Source of the DNA: Pseudoneobacillus rhizosphaerae
Lineage (GTDB): Bacteria > Bacillota > Bacilli > Bacillales > Cytobacillaceae
DNA length: 64,000 nt
NCBI RefSeq assembly: GCF_917563885.1
Contig: NZ_CAKJTG010000014.1
Location: forward strand, 43,430-107,429
Direction of reading: 5' to 3'
Shown here: positions 26,883 through 35,778 of the stretch, in pieces
How the letters are laid out: each line of letters begins with the position of its first letter
Position numbering within the stretch: position 1 is the stretch's first letter
Position numbers and translations under genes: made by a program
Notes under the pieces: model-generated
Database searches by the model: none
What the model saw: only the letters and a program-made list of their open reading frames with translations
Told to the model about the DNA's origin: nothing

Positions 26883-26919
26883 AAAAAGAATGGGTAGTGT
26901 AAAGCACCACCCATTCTTC
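26883..26919 (-). terminator. Terminator downstream of the 26926-27117 gene
   Basis: Minus-strand GAATGGGT-GTG and CAC-ACCCATTC form a long stem with one mismatch, followed by TTTTTGTTTT. Confidence 0.75.
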
Positions 26920-26925
26920 CTGCTA

Positions 26926-27117
26926 TTAATGTCTTGTTTTTCCTACTTGATTTTGTTCCTGGTGCATTTTAGATTTTACTGGCTGTCCGCCAGATTGTTC
27001 ATAGGCTAGTTTTGCTTTTTTTACTGGATCGAAATCTGTTCCAAGCTCAAGGTCTTGGTTGTTTTGACCGTCACGTGTCTTTTGTTCGGGATTATTTTTC
27101 TTTGATCGTTTTTTCAA
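26926..27117 (-). CDS. Small hydrophilic protein, function unknown
   Basis: The 63-residue product is highly charged and polar (KKRSKKNNPEQKTRDGQNNQ), lacks hydrophobic segments, and contains a motif FDPVKKAKLAYEQSGG. The composition resembles minor small acid-soluble spore proteins but I do not recognise a named family. The ribosome site AGGGAGGAAAACAC precedes the ATG. It follows ytzC by 16 bases and is probably cotranscribed with it. Confidence 0.65.
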   Translation of the reverse strand: MKKRSKKNNPEQKTRDGQNNQDLELGTDFDPVKKAKLAYEQSGGQPVKSKMHQEQNQVGKTRH

Positions 27118-27133
27118 AGTGTTTTCCTCCCTA

Positions 27134-27397
27134 TTAATGTCTTAGTAAAATCATATTATTTTGCGCTTGTTGTAGCTGAAGACGCATGCGGTGCAGTTGC
27201 TCTCTTTGCTGCGAATTTGCACTGTTTGCCATAACAGCTAAATCATTAAATGCTTCTTCTAAACTTTGAAGGGCAGTTGTATATTGGTCATCATTATAAT
27301 GCTCTTGATGACTAGCCTCAAGATACTGCTCCTGTGCACTTCGAATGACATCTTCACATTTTTGCATTAAATCATCAACAGATTGACGGGTTGCCAT
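27134..27397 (-). CDS. ytzC: YtzC (DUF2524) small helical protein
   Basis: The 87-residue protein is all-helical and acidic (SVDDLMQKCEDVIRSAQEQY, LQSLEEAFNDLAVMAN) with a Gln-rich C-terminal helix, consistent with B. subtilis YtzC. It is divergent from ytqA as in that genome. Function unknown. Ribosome site AAGGGAGGG. Confidence 0.8.
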   Translation of the reverse strand: MATRQSVDDLMQKCEDVIRSAQEQYLEASHQEHYNDDQYTTALQSLEEAFNDLAVMANSANSQQREQLHRMRLQLQQAQNNMILLRH

Positions 27398-27593
27398 GGA
27401 TAACCCTCCCTTATAATATCAATTGATTGTAAGGTCTCATTGAAGCAAAATGCCTCATATCTATTTTGTTCATCTCTGTCTTTCCTATCACTTATCTTTA
27501 AAGTAAGTTGTTTCCAGTGTGATAAAATGCAATTGGACAAGCAGCTGTTTCATGCTAAAATATGATATTACTCTAAGTTAGGAGGGCACTGAT

Positions 27594-28553
27594 TTGAATC
27601 AGACGCACCCTTTTTCATACGCATCAGATAATAAAAGGTACCATACTTGGAATTATCATTTACGCAATACTTTTGGACATAAGGTTTTTAAAGTTGCCTT
27701 AGATGGGGGATTTGACTGCCCCAATCGTGATGGTACAGTTGCCCATGGAGGCTGTACATTCTGTAGTGTTTCTGGCTCTGGTGATTTTGCTGGGAATCGT
27801 ATCGATGATTTAGATAGTCAATTTAGTGAAATTAAAGAGAAAATGCATTATAAATGGAAAGACGGTAAATACATGGCCTATTTCCAAGCATTTACGAATA
27901 CGCATGCACCTGTTGAAGTGTTGCGTGAAAAATTCGAGGCCGTCTTAAAACAAGAAGGTGTTGTTGGTCTCTCTATTGCCACAAGACCTGACTGCCTTCC
28001 AGATGATGTTATTGAGTATTTAGCTGAATTAAACGAAAGAACATATTTATGGGTAGAATTAGGCTTACAAACCGTGCATGAACGAACGGCATTATTAATT
28101 AACCGCGCTCATGATTTTCAATGCTATGTGGACGGTGTCAATAAATTAAGGCAGCATGGTATTCGAATTTGTTCCCATATTATTAACGGTCTCCCGCTTG
28201 AAACACCTGAAATGATGATAAAAACAGCTGAAGAAGTGGCTAAGCTAGATGTTCAAGGAATTAAAATTCATTTATTGCATTTATTAAAAGGCACTCCAAT
28301 GGTTAAACAATATGAAAAGGGTTTACTTGAATTTTTAAGCTTTGACAACTACGTTAGCTTAGTTTGTGACCAATTAGAAATTTTACCACCTGAAATGATT
28401 GTTCATCGTATTACAGGTGATGGACCGATTGATTTAATGATTGGGCCAATGTGGAGTGTTAATAAGTGGGAAGTTTTAAATGCAATTGATGCTGAGCTAA
28501 AGCGTAGAGATAGCTGGCAAGGTAAATATTTTCAAAATAAGGTGAAGGTATAA
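27594..28553 (+). CDS. ytqA: Radical SAM protein YtqA
   Basis: The 319-residue protein has three cysteines for a 4Fe-4S cluster, Cys42, Cys54 and Cys57, in the spaced pattern C-x11-CTFC of the TIGR01212 subgroup. Translation starts at TTG 27594 with GGAGGG seven bases upstream; no good ATG is nearby. It is two bases from ytqB. Recent work, as I recall it, assigns YtqA (MnmL) and YtqB (MnmM) to steps in making 5-methylaminomethyl-2-thiouridine at the tRNA wobble position; the pairing here agrees with that. Confidence 0.88.
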   Translation: MNQTHPFSYASDNKRYHTWNYHLRNTFGHKVFKVALDGGFDCPNRDGTVAHGGCTFCSVSGSGDFAGNRIDDLDSQFSEIKEKMHYKWKDGKYMAYFQAFTNTHAPVEVLREKFEAVLKQEGVVGLSIATRPDCLPDDVIEYLAELNERTYLWVELGLQTVHERTALLINRAHDFQCYVDGVNKLRQHGIRICSHIINGLPLETPEMMIKTAEEVAKLDVQGIKIHLLHLLKGTPMVKQYEKGLLEFLSFDNYVSLVCDQLEILPPEMIVHRITGDGPIDLMIGPMWSVNKWEVLNAIDAELKRRDSWQGKYFQNKVKV

Positions 28554-28555
28554 GT

Positions 28556-29128
28556 ATGAAACTTGAACGAGTGCTACAATTTGCAAAAACATTGATGGAA
28601 AAGTCAGTATGTGATGGGGACTTTGTTGTGGATGCCACGCTTGGGAACGGTCATGACACCCTGTTTCTAGCTAGACTTGTCGGGGAATCAGGTAAAGTAT
28701 ATGGATTTGATGTTCAAGAGCAAGCCATCAAGAACAGTCAATCACTTCTTCTTGAACACGGTCTTGAGAAGCGAACAACATTATTTCATAAAGGACATGA
28801 ACATCTACTTGAATTAATTCCAAGTATCCATCACGGTCATGTAAAAGCGGCAATCTTTAACCTTGGCTATTTGCCAGGAAGTGATAAATCGATTGTAACC
28901 ATGCCTGGAACAACCATTTCTGCAATAGATCAGTTACTGAAAATCCTTTCACCTCAAGGAGTCATTGTCCTAGTCATTTATCACGGCCATCCTGAGGGAG
29001 CAGTTGAGCGGGATGAATTAATGACCTATGTTCAAAATATCGATCAAAAACAAGCTCGTGTTTTACTTTATCAATTTCTAAATCAAAAAAATCATCCGCC
29101 GTTTATAATAGCGATAGAAAAAAATTAG
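28556..29128 (+). CDS. ytqB: YtqB/MnmM tRNA wobble-uridine methyltransferase
   Basis: The 190-residue protein has the SAM-binding motif VVDATLGNGHDTLFLARL near residue 24 and the catalytic-type NLGYLPGSDKS (NPPY-like) near residue 103. B. subtilis YtqB was shown to methylate nm5s2U to mnm5s2U in tRNA and was renamed MnmM. It forms a tight operon with ytqA. Confidence 0.88.
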   Translation: MKLERVLQFAKTLMEKSVCDGDFVVDATLGNGHDTLFLARLVGESGKVYGFDVQEQAIKNSQSLLLEHGLEKRTTLFHKGHEHLLELIPSIHHGHVKAAIFNLGYLPGSDKSIVTMPGTTISAIDQLLKILSPQGVIVLVIYHGHPEGAVERDELMTYVQNIDQKQARVLLYQFLNQKNHPPFIIAIEKN

Positions 29129-29160
29129 CCTGACATCAATAGTTGTCAGGCTTCTTTATT
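29126..29160. terminator. Shared terminator of ytqAB and ytpB
   Basis: GCCTGACA and TGTCAGGC form an 8-bp stem. The plus strand continues TTCTTTATTTT and the minus strand TAATTTTTTT, so both convergent operons can use it. The ytpB stop codon lies within one arm. Confidence 0.8.
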
Positions 29161-30249
29161 TTGAACGATGGATGGTGTTGTTTTATTAATTCTTTTTTGA
29201 AACCGGCGATAAGCTCGTCCATTCCAATAGAAAAACGAACTAATTGGTCCACCCTTTTTGATAAGTTCTCGCGCTAATTTTTTCACTTGCGGTTGCTGCT
29301 TTACTTTTTCATCTGATAAATAAATTCCAATTAGCCCTCGGTTTATTAATTGATGAAATTTTCGATTTGGTAGACCTTCAGTATATCGATCTGCTTCTGA
29401 TAAAAAATGGGTTAATCGCTGGAATAACTCTTCGTGACTTTCGTAATAAAAGCAAAAATTCAAATCGCCACCAAGCCTGTCCTCTTCTTGATCAATAAAA
29501 TAATCTAAAAGGATATGTAAACCTTGAATATAGGGAAAATAGCCATTATAAAGCTTAATTGCATCTTCCTTTTTAAAATCATCCCTCATGCAATAAGAAA
29601 CTAAGCAAAAAATCCCTAGGGTCGAACCTGAACAGGCAGAAAACTCATACCATTTCATGGATGGGAGACTAGATTCATATTGATTAAACCAATTTTGCAA
29701 CCTATCTACCCTTTCATGAACGACTACATGCTTATGAACTTGAAGATTGCTATAGTAGTTACACAAAATTTGTAGATCTGATTGTATCTCTTTGTAGGCA
29801 GGAATCTGACCTAGTACGGTTTGGCAAGTGGTTACTAAATCAGACAAGTAGCCCCCGTCATCTTGATCATTACGTTTACGGTAATAGTTTCCTCGATTAT
29901 TAATAGGAGAAAGTGCATCACGCATTGATTCATGAAGTGCCGAAAAATCCTCTGGGTCAAGTGAAGTACTGCGATCGCAAAGATTATCTAAATAATCGCT
30001 TATCGTTTGATAAGCTACTATAAATCGAATCGACTTTTTATAATCATGTTTGGCTAAAAGTGCGAGTATGGATCCACCTTCACAATGGAACGTTTTATGA
30101 TTGATACTAGCTAGTGCCTGTTTTCTTAATTCTACATTCGGAATTTCACTGGCTCGTTTTTTCCAATATGCCAACTCTTCATGAACTGCAGGCAAAATTC
30201 TCACATAAACCTGCCACATTAAGCTAACAGGGGAAGTCGGAATCTTCAA
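29146..30249 (-). CDS. ytpB: Tetraprenyl-beta-curcumene synthase YtpB
   Basis: YtpB (DUF2600) converts tetraprenyl diphosphate (C35) to tetraprenyl-beta-curcumene, a step toward baciterpenol-type sesquarterpenes. The 367-residue length and all-helical composition fit; an acidic segment SDYLDNLCDRSTSLDPEDF near residues 84-102 is a candidate metal-diphosphate site. It lies 15 bases after ytpA, matching the ytpAB order of Bacillus. The products have been linked to spore and membrane lipids in B. subtilis. Confidence 0.9.
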   Translation of the reverse strand: MKIPTSPVSLMWQVYVRILPAVHEELAYWKKRASEIPNVELRKQALASINHKTFHCEGGSILALLAKHDYKKSIRFIVAYQTISDYLDNLCDRSTSLDPEDFSALHESMRDALSPINNRGNYYRKRNDQDDGGYLSDLVTTCQTVLGQIPAYKEIQSDLQILCNYYSNLQVHKHVVVHERVDRLQNWFNQYESSLPSMKWYEFSACSGSTLGIFCLVSYCMRDDFKKEDAIKLYNGYFPYIQGLHILLDYFIDQEEDRLGGDLNFCFYYESHEELFQRLTHFLSEADRYTEGLPNRKFHQLINRGLIGIYLSDEKVKQQPQVKKLARELIKKGGPISSFFYWNGRAYRRFQKRINKTTPSIVQNKEA

Positions 30250-30264
30250 TTTGTCAAACCCTTT

Positions 30265-31068
30265 CTACACAAAATAGCCTAGTGCTCTTAATTGTCCGTC
30301 TATGAAATCTTTAGAATACTCGAATACTGTTTCTCTTTCAGGTTCATTAAAAATTTCATGATAACAATCTGGCCATTCTTTAAATCGTTTTTCTGTTAAA
30401 GGAGCAAGATTAAACCATTCTTTTACCGACTGTTTATTCACTATTTTATCATCACCAGCTTGCATTACTAGCATCGGAACGTCTTGGATTTTTGAAATTT
30501 GACCAAATGCTATTTTCATGGCAGCAACTAGTTCGCGATACCAACGAACGGACATCTTTGTCACATATAATGTATCATTTAAGTCAATTTCTCTAACTGC
30601 TAAATTCCTTGTTGCCATTTCAACTGATAAGCCAGAATCCATTCTTAAGCTAGGAAAAATGATATTTATACCATGAGACAGAATATCTAGAAACTTTGAA
30701 GGTGTATGAGTTAATCCAACACATGGTGAGGATAATATGACTCCAGCAAGATTAAGTCGCTCTTCTTGAAGTAAACGTATCGTAATAAGCCCACCCATAC
30801 TATGTCCAATGAGAAACACAGGCAATTCAAATTGATACGCTGCTTGAATCCAATCTTTTACTTCATTAATATATTGACTAAATGAGTCAATATGCCCTCT
30901 ATTTGATCTTGTCGTCAAACCTTGTCCTGGAAGGTCTCCCATAATGACATGATACCCTGATGAGCGCCACATTTCAATTAACCAGCCATACCTGCCATGA
31001 TGCTCTGAAGCACCGTGAACGATAACAATAACAGCTTTAGCCTCTCCCTCTGTTTCCCATTTCCACAT
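30265..31068 (-). CDS. ytpA: YtpA alpha/beta-hydrolase (lysophospholipase/monoacylglycerol lipase type)
   Basis: The 267-residue hydrolase has the nucleophile elbow GHSMGG (Ser90), an oxyanion region VHGASEHHGRY, and later acid and histidine candidates in GDDKIVN and CYHEIFNEPE. No signal peptide. In B. subtilis ytpA is needed for the lysophospholipid antibiotic bacilysocin; whether this strain makes it is unknown. It leads a ytpA-ytpB operon. Confidence 0.88.
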   Translation of the reverse strand: MWKWETEGEAKAVIVIVHGASEHHGRYGWLIEMWRSSGYHVIMGDLPGQGLTTRSNRGHIDSFSQYINEVKDWIQAAYQFELPVFLIGHSMGGLITIRLLQEERLNLAGVILSSPCVGLTHTPSKFLDILSHGINIIFPSLRMDSGLSVEMATRNLAVREIDLNDTLYVTKMSVRWYRELVAAMKIAFGQISKIQDVPMLVMQAGDDKIVNKQSVKEWFNLAPLTEKRFKEWPDCYHEIFNEPERETVFEYSKDFIDGQLRALGYFV

Positions 31069-31138
31069 AACTCTTCCCCCTTTATACAGTTTATTCTTGA
31101 TGCTGCTTATCCTAGGATTAAATTAATCCTTTATTAAT

Positions 31139-31303
31139 GGCTCTTTTCGTAAATTATTTTGTTAGGAGACATATTATCAAAGAGCCACACTGATACCCCT
31201 AAACCGTTTCATTGCATGAGTGGTTACGAAAAGATGCCCCGAAGTAAAATTTCAATCGTAGCTAACATTATTTCGAAAGGTAACATTATATGCGAAAACA
31301 TCT
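31139..31303 (-). repeat. MITE-like inverted-repeat element, copy 3 (decayed)
   Basis: The left end GGCTCTTTTCGTAAAT is intact; the right end TGCGAAAACATCT has diverged from the consensus TGCGAAAACAGCC. The core GAAAAGATGCCCCGAAG is kept but much of the middle differs. Flanks TTATTAAT (31131-31138) and TTATTTAT (31304-31311) match at 7 of 8 positions, though both are AT-rich. It fills the space between divergent ytpA and ytoA. Confidence 0.6.
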
Positions 31304-31365
31304 TTATTTATCTATATCATTTTCGATACAATAATGGATGACAATAAATTTAAGGAGAGCTTACT

Positions 31366-31881
31366 ATGATCTACCCTTACAATGGAAAATACCCAAAAAT
31401 AGCCCCATCAGCCTTTATTGCCGATTATGTTACCATTACTGGAGATGTCACAATCGGAGAAGAATCAGGTATTTGGTTCAATACGTCTATTCGTGGAGAT
31501 GTAGCTCCTACGATTATTGGCAACAAAGTAAATATTCAAGATAATTGTGTGTTGCATCAAAGTCCTAACAATCCGCTTATTATTGAGGATGAGGTGTCTG
31601 TTGGACATCAAGTTATTCTACATAGTGCCATTATTCGTACTCGAGCCTTGATCGGAATGGGTTCCATTATTCTCGATGGAGCTGAGATTGGTGAAGGTGC
31701 ATTCATTGGTGCTGGGAGTCTTGTGCCTCAAGGTAAAAAAATTCCACCAAACTCACTTGCCTTTGGACGACCTGCAAAAGTAATACGCCAACTAACAGAT
31801 GAAGATATCATTGATATGCAACGTATTTCAAGGGAATATGCTGAAAAGGCTCAATACTATAAATCACTTCAGCAAGGATGA
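31366..31881 (+). CDS. ytoA: YtoA, gamma-class carbonic anhydrase-like hexapeptide protein
   Basis: The 171-residue protein is a left-handed beta-helix of hexapeptide repeats (VTIGEESGIWFNTSIRGD, VNIQDNCVLHQS) and has the histidine positions of the gamma-carbonic anhydrase/PaaY family (LHQSP, VGHQVILHSA). Family members are cytoplasmic trimers; carbonic anhydrase activity is not assured for each. ATG with AAGGAGAGC upstream. Confidence 0.88.
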   Translation: MIYPYNGKYPKIAPSAFIADYVTITGDVTIGEESGIWFNTSIRGDVAPTIIGNKVNIQDNCVLHQSPNNPLIIEDEVSVGHQVILHSAIIRTRALIGMGSIILDGAEIGEGAFIGAGSLVPQGKKIPPNSLAFGRPAKVIRQLTDEDIIDMQRISREYAEKAQYYKSLQQG

Positions 31882-31921
31882 ACCTATCTTATATTATAAA
31901 CGTTTGAAAACTCATTTAAAA

Positions 31922-31957
31922 AGCACCCATAGTATATACTTGGGTGCCATTTTTATA
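31922..31957. terminator. Bidirectional terminator between ytoA and asnB
   Basis: GCACCCA and TGGGTGC enclose an internal palindrome AGTATATACT; T-runs follow on both strands. Confidence 0.75.
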
Positions 31958-31962
31958 TTAGA

Positions 31963-33855
31963 TTACATTGGTTGCAATGTTCCCATCGTAGCTGACTCAA
32001 AATCATACACTTTTTCTACATATATTTGATGCCAAACCATAAACATCAAGACTGTCCAGATTTTACGACTATTATCCGCTTTATTTTGACAATGGTCTTC
32101 TAGTAGTTTTAGTAAATAGGCTTTATTGATTAAATGATCCGTGTTGCTTTCGCGGATTATTTTTTTCGCCCAATCGTTCATTTCAGCTTTCAGCCAATGA
32201 CGAATAGGTACAGGGAAGCCTAGTTTTTTTCGATTTAAAACATGAGCAGGGACAATCCCCTCAGCCGCTTTTCTTAAAATGTACTTCGTTGTCCCATTTG
32301 CAGTCTTAAGACTTGTTGGGATTTTAGATGCAATGTCAAACACAGCCTTGTCTAAGAATGGCACACGAAGCTCTAAAGAATGAGCCATCGTCATTTTGTC
32401 CGCTTTTAAAAGAATGTCTCCACGCATCCATGTATGAATATCGATGAACTGCATCCGATCTACCGGGTCATAGCCTTTACTTTCTTCATATAAAGACTTA
32501 GTAATGTCAGTGTAATCAAGATTTTCATTATAACCCTTTAAAATATAACGCTTTTCTTCTTCGGTAAACATTTTCGCATTTCCGATATAACGTTGCTCCA
32601 TCGGAGTTACACCACGCTCAATAAAGCTTTTCCCCTTAGTACCTTCAGGTAAGCAATTGGCAATCCCTTTCAGCAAGGCTTTACCTACACGAGGAATTTT
32701 ATTAAATACCTCTAATGATTGAGGTTCACGATAAATATTATAGCCTCCGAATAATTCGTCTGCCCCTTCACCAGAAAGTACAACTGTCACATGCTTTCTC
32801 GCTTCTCGAGCAACAAAATAAAGCGGCACACAAGCAGGGTCTGCAAGCGGATCATCCATATGCCACATTATTTTTGGAATCTCATTCATATATTCCTCTG
32901 GTGTAATCACATAACTAATATTTTCAACACCCAACTTTTCTGCTGTTTCCTTCGCCACATCAATTTCACTAAATCCATTGTGCTCGAAACCAACAGAAAA
33001 CGTCTTAATACCAGGATGAAACTCCTTCGCAATCGATGCGATAATTGAAGAATCAATTCCACCTGATAAAAACGAGCCAACAGGAACGTCTGAACGCATA
33101 TGCATTTTTACACTATCAAAAAGAACATCTTTAATTTCAGTTATGAAATCAGATTCTGATTTTTGAACAGGATGGAAGGAAGCGCGCCAGTATTGCTTAA
33201 TTTCCATTTGAGCATTCACTTTTTTGGTGAAATAATGACCCGGCTCAAGCTTTTGAATGCCTTCTGTCATCGAATATGGCTCTGGAACGAATTGATACGT
33301 CAAATAATGCTGTAAGGCCACCCTATTTAGCTCTTGTTTTTCCAAAGCTAACAAAATACTCTTCTTTTCAGAGCCAAAATACGTACGCTGACCATCATAA
33401 TAATAAAATAATGGCTTGATACCAAAAGGGTCACGAGCTCCGTATAAGGATTGTTCCTCTTTATCGTATATTAAAAAAGCAAACATTCCACGAAGCTTTT
33501 CAACGGCCTTTTCTTTATAGTGGCTATACAAGGCGATAATTACCTCGGTATCGGAATGAGTAGCAAACGTAAGACCTGCGTCAAGCAACTCTTGTCTTAG
33601 CTCCAAATAATTATAAATTTCACCATTAAATATGATCCAATAGCGTTCATTCTCATATGTTAATGGCTGATGTCCACTTTCAATATCAATAATACTTAAG
33701 CGGCGAAAACCAAATTGAATAAAATCATCATAAAAATAACCATCATCATCTGGTCCACGATGGGTAATAACATCATTCATATTCTTAAACAATTCTTTAT
33801 CAACATCACGATACTCTTGTGCCTGATCGTGTATGCAACCTATAAATCCACACAT
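31963..33855 (-). CDS. asnB: Asparagine synthetase (glutamine-hydrolysing) AsnB
   Basis: AsnB makes asparagine from aspartate, glutamine and ATP. The start must be the ATG at 33855, because the next residue is the catalytic Cys of the N-terminal glutaminase domain (MCGFIGC); AGGTGA lies eight bases upstream. The 630-residue protein has HRGPDDDGYF in the glutaminase half and the ATP pyrophosphatase loop SGGIDSS near residue 265. The position between ytoA and metK is as in Bacillus. Confidence 0.95.
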   Translation of the reverse strand: MCGFIGCIHDQAQEYRDVDKELFKNMNDVITHRGPDDDGYFYDDFIQFGFRRLSIIDIESGHQPLTYENERYWIIFNGEIYNYLELRQELLDAGLTFATHSDTEVIIALYSHYKEKAVEKLRGMFAFLIYDKEEQSLYGARDPFGIKPLFYYYDGQRTYFGSEKKSILLALEKQELNRVALQHYLTYQFVPEPYSMTEGIQKLEPGHYFTKKVNAQMEIKQYWRASFHPVQKSESDFITEIKDVLFDSVKMHMRSDVPVGSFLSGGIDSSIIASIAKEFHPGIKTFSVGFEHNGFSEIDVAKETAEKLGVENISYVITPEEYMNEIPKIMWHMDDPLADPACVPLYFVAREARKHVTVVLSGEGADELFGGYNIYREPQSLEVFNKIPRVGKALLKGIANCLPEGTKGKSFIERGVTPMEQRYIGNAKMFTEEEKRYILKGYNENLDYTDITKSLYEESKGYDPVDRMQFIDIHTWMRGDILLKADKMTMAHSLELRVPFLDKAVFDIASKIPTSLKTANGTTKYILRKAAEGIVPAHVLNRKKLGFPVPIRHWLKAEMNDWAKKIIRESNTDHLINKAYLLKLLEDHCQNKADNSRKIWTVLMFMVWHQIYVEKVYDFESATMGTLQPM

Positions 33856-33992
33856 TATGTATGTCACCTACTCCGTTTCTCACTTTGTCTAGTATAATCT
33901 TGATAGTATTATAAAAAAAACAACACTTTTTATACTATCACATTTATTCCCTGTTTTTAATGATTTAACTCATTTGTAATATTATTGACGAC

Positions 33993-34036
33993 AAAATAAA
34001 AACGAGAGTTACAAAAAATGTAACTCTCGTTTTTAT
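33993..34036 (-). terminator. Intrinsic terminator of metK
   Basis: AACGAGAGTTAC and GTAACTCTCGTT form a perfect 12-bp stem around an AAAAAAT loop, followed by TTTATTTT on the minus strand. Confidence 0.88.
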
Positions 34037-35235
34037 TATTTACCAGCTTGCGCTTTAAGTGTTTCTGCTTTGTCTGTTCTTTCCCAAGGAAGATCAACAT
34101 CTGTACGGCCAAAATGTCCGTAAGCAGCAGTTTGCTTGTAGATAGGACGACGTAGGTCTAACATTTTAATAATTCCAGCTGGACGAAGGTCGAAGTTTGC
34201 ACGTACCAAATCTACTAAAACGTCTTCAGAAACAGAAGATGTTCCGAACGTATCAACTGAGATGGATACTGGATGTGCTACCCCAATTGCATAAGCAAGT
34301 TGAACTTCAACTCTATCAGCTAAACCAGCTGCAACGATGTTTTTAGCTACGTAACGTGCAGCATAAGCAGCTGAACGGTCAACTTTTGTAGGATCCTTAC
34401 CAGAGAATGCACCTCCGCCGTGACGTGCGTAGCCGCCATACGTATCAACGATAATTTTACGGCCAGTAAGCCCTGCATCCCCTTGTGGTCCACCGATAAC
34501 GAAACGACCAGTTGGGTTAATGAAGTATTTAGTGTTTTCATCGATAAGTTCTGTTGGAACTACTGGATTGATAACATGTTCTTTAAGATTACGTTGAATT
34601 TGCTCTAAAGTAATTTCTGGATGGTGTTGAGTTGAGATAACAATGGTGTCGATACGAACTGGCTTATCGTTTTCATCATATTCAACTGTTACTTGAGTTT
34701 TACCGTCTGGACGCAAGTAAGGAAGGATATCTTCTTTACGTACATAAGTTAAACGACGTGCTAAATTATGTGCTAATGAAATCGGAAGAGGCATTAGCTC
34801 TTTTGTTTCATTACATGCAAAACCAAACATTAATCCTTGGTCTCCTGCACCAATTGCATCAAGCTCTTCTTCAGACATTAAGCCTTCACGTGCTTCTAAT
34901 GCTTGGTCAACACCCATTGCGATATCAGCAGATTGCTCTTGGATAGCGGTTAAAACAGCACAAGTTTCAGAGTCAAAGCCATACTTTGCACGATCATAAC
35001 CGATATCTTTAATCGTTTGACGAACGATTTTTGGAATATCGACGTATGTAGAAGTAGTGATTTCTCCAGCAACTAATACTAAACCTGTCGTAACAGATGT
35101 TTCTGCAGCGACACGAGCATTAGCATCTTTTGCTAAAATAGCATCTAAAATTGAATCAGAAATTTGGTCACAAATTTTATCTGGATGACCTTCAGTTACT
35201 GATTCAGAAGTAAACAAGCGACGTTTTGTTGACAT
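34036..35235 (-). CDS. metK: S-adenosylmethionine synthetase MetK
   Basis: MetK makes SAM from methionine and ATP. The 399-residue protein has the signatures [16 protein letters not shown] at the N-terminus, [10 protein letters not shown] near residue 127, and [16 protein letters not shown] near residue 275. It is preceded by a SAM-I riboswitch that should shut transcription off when SAM is plentiful. Divergent to pckA. Confidence 0.97.
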   Translation of the reverse strand: MSTKRRLFTSESVTEGHPDKICDQISDSILDAILAKDANARVAAETSVTTGLVLVAGEITTSTYVDIPKIVRQTIKDIGYDRAKYGFDSETCAVLTAIQEQSADIAMGVDQALEAREGLMSEEELDAIGAGDQGLMFGFACNETKELMPLPISLAHNLARRLTYVRKEDILPYLRPDGKTQVTVEYDENDKPVRIDTIVISTQHHPEITLEQIQRNLKEHVINPVVPTELIDENTKYFINPTGRFVIGGPQGDAGLTGRKIIVDTYGGYARHGGGAFSGKDPTKVDRSAAYAARYVAKNIVAAGLADRVEVQLAYAIGVAHPVSISVDTFGTSSVSEDVLVDLVRANFDLRPAGIIKMLDLRRPIYKQTAAYGHFGRTDVDLPWERTDKAETLKAQAGK

Positions 35236-35375
35236 CCGAATTCCTCCTATATATGAACCTTTAATGATACGGTACTCATTCCCTAATAGTATGAATAAAA
35301 CAACGAGTTTTTATGAAATGATATTCAAACTGAAACTCGGCTGTGATTAATTAAAAGGCAACTTTCCAAACAAAT

Positions 35376-35572
35376 AAAAAAACCTTCCCAAGAATTCTTG
35401 AGCAAAGGTTGTTGGTTGTTTAATCCGCGCCTTTCACTCTTATCGTTCAAGGTCTATACCTTGCGCAGGTTTAGCACCTTTTCCAATGAACAGACCAAGT
35501 TTGATCTATTATAATAATTGGCAGGTTGCTGGGTTTCATAGGGCCTGTCCCTCCACCAGCTCGGGATAAGAG
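35376..35572 (-). promoter_or_regulatory. SAM-I (S-box) riboswitch upstream of metK
   Basis: On the minus strand the aptamer starts CTCTTATCCCGAG with GGTGGAGGGAC following, contains GAAACCCAGCAACC and AAGGTGCTAA, and closes P1 with GATAAGAG (complement of 35437-35444). The terminator stem AACCTT..AAGGTT with an inner CAAGAATTCTTG palindrome and TTTTTTT lies at 35376-35410. All features match the S-box family. Confidence 0.96.
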
Positions 35573-35591
35573 AGTATCCGTTCAAAGTAGA

Positions 35592-35621
35592 ATATTACCT
35601 TAAATTATTGAACACTGTCAA
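35592..35621 (-). promoter_or_regulatory. Sigma-A-type promoter of metK
   Basis: Minus-strand TTGACA (35616-35621) and TAATAT (35592-35597) with an 18-base spacer, positioned just ahead of the S-box. Confidence 0.75.
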
Positions 35622-35691
35622 TGTTTTTTTGAAATTTTTTTCTTAAAAACTTTATCTAATCTTTCTGAATAGTATAGACTAATTAAGCAAA

Positions 35692-35702
35692 TGTGTTATA
35701 CT
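35692..35702 (+). promoter_or_regulatory. CcpN-type operator overlapping the pckA promoter
   Basis: TGTGTTATACT matches the published CcpN recognition pattern TRTGHYATAYW at every position. It includes a TATACT -10-like hexamer with TAGACT 16 bases upstream. In B. subtilis CcpN represses pckA and gapB during glycolytic growth, so the same control is likely here. Confidence 0.65.
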
Positions 35703-35778
35703 AATTATCGAGAATTATCTACTAATTAAGAATTTATTCGTAAATTATTTACAAATCAGTAAAGGAAGGTAATTATTA

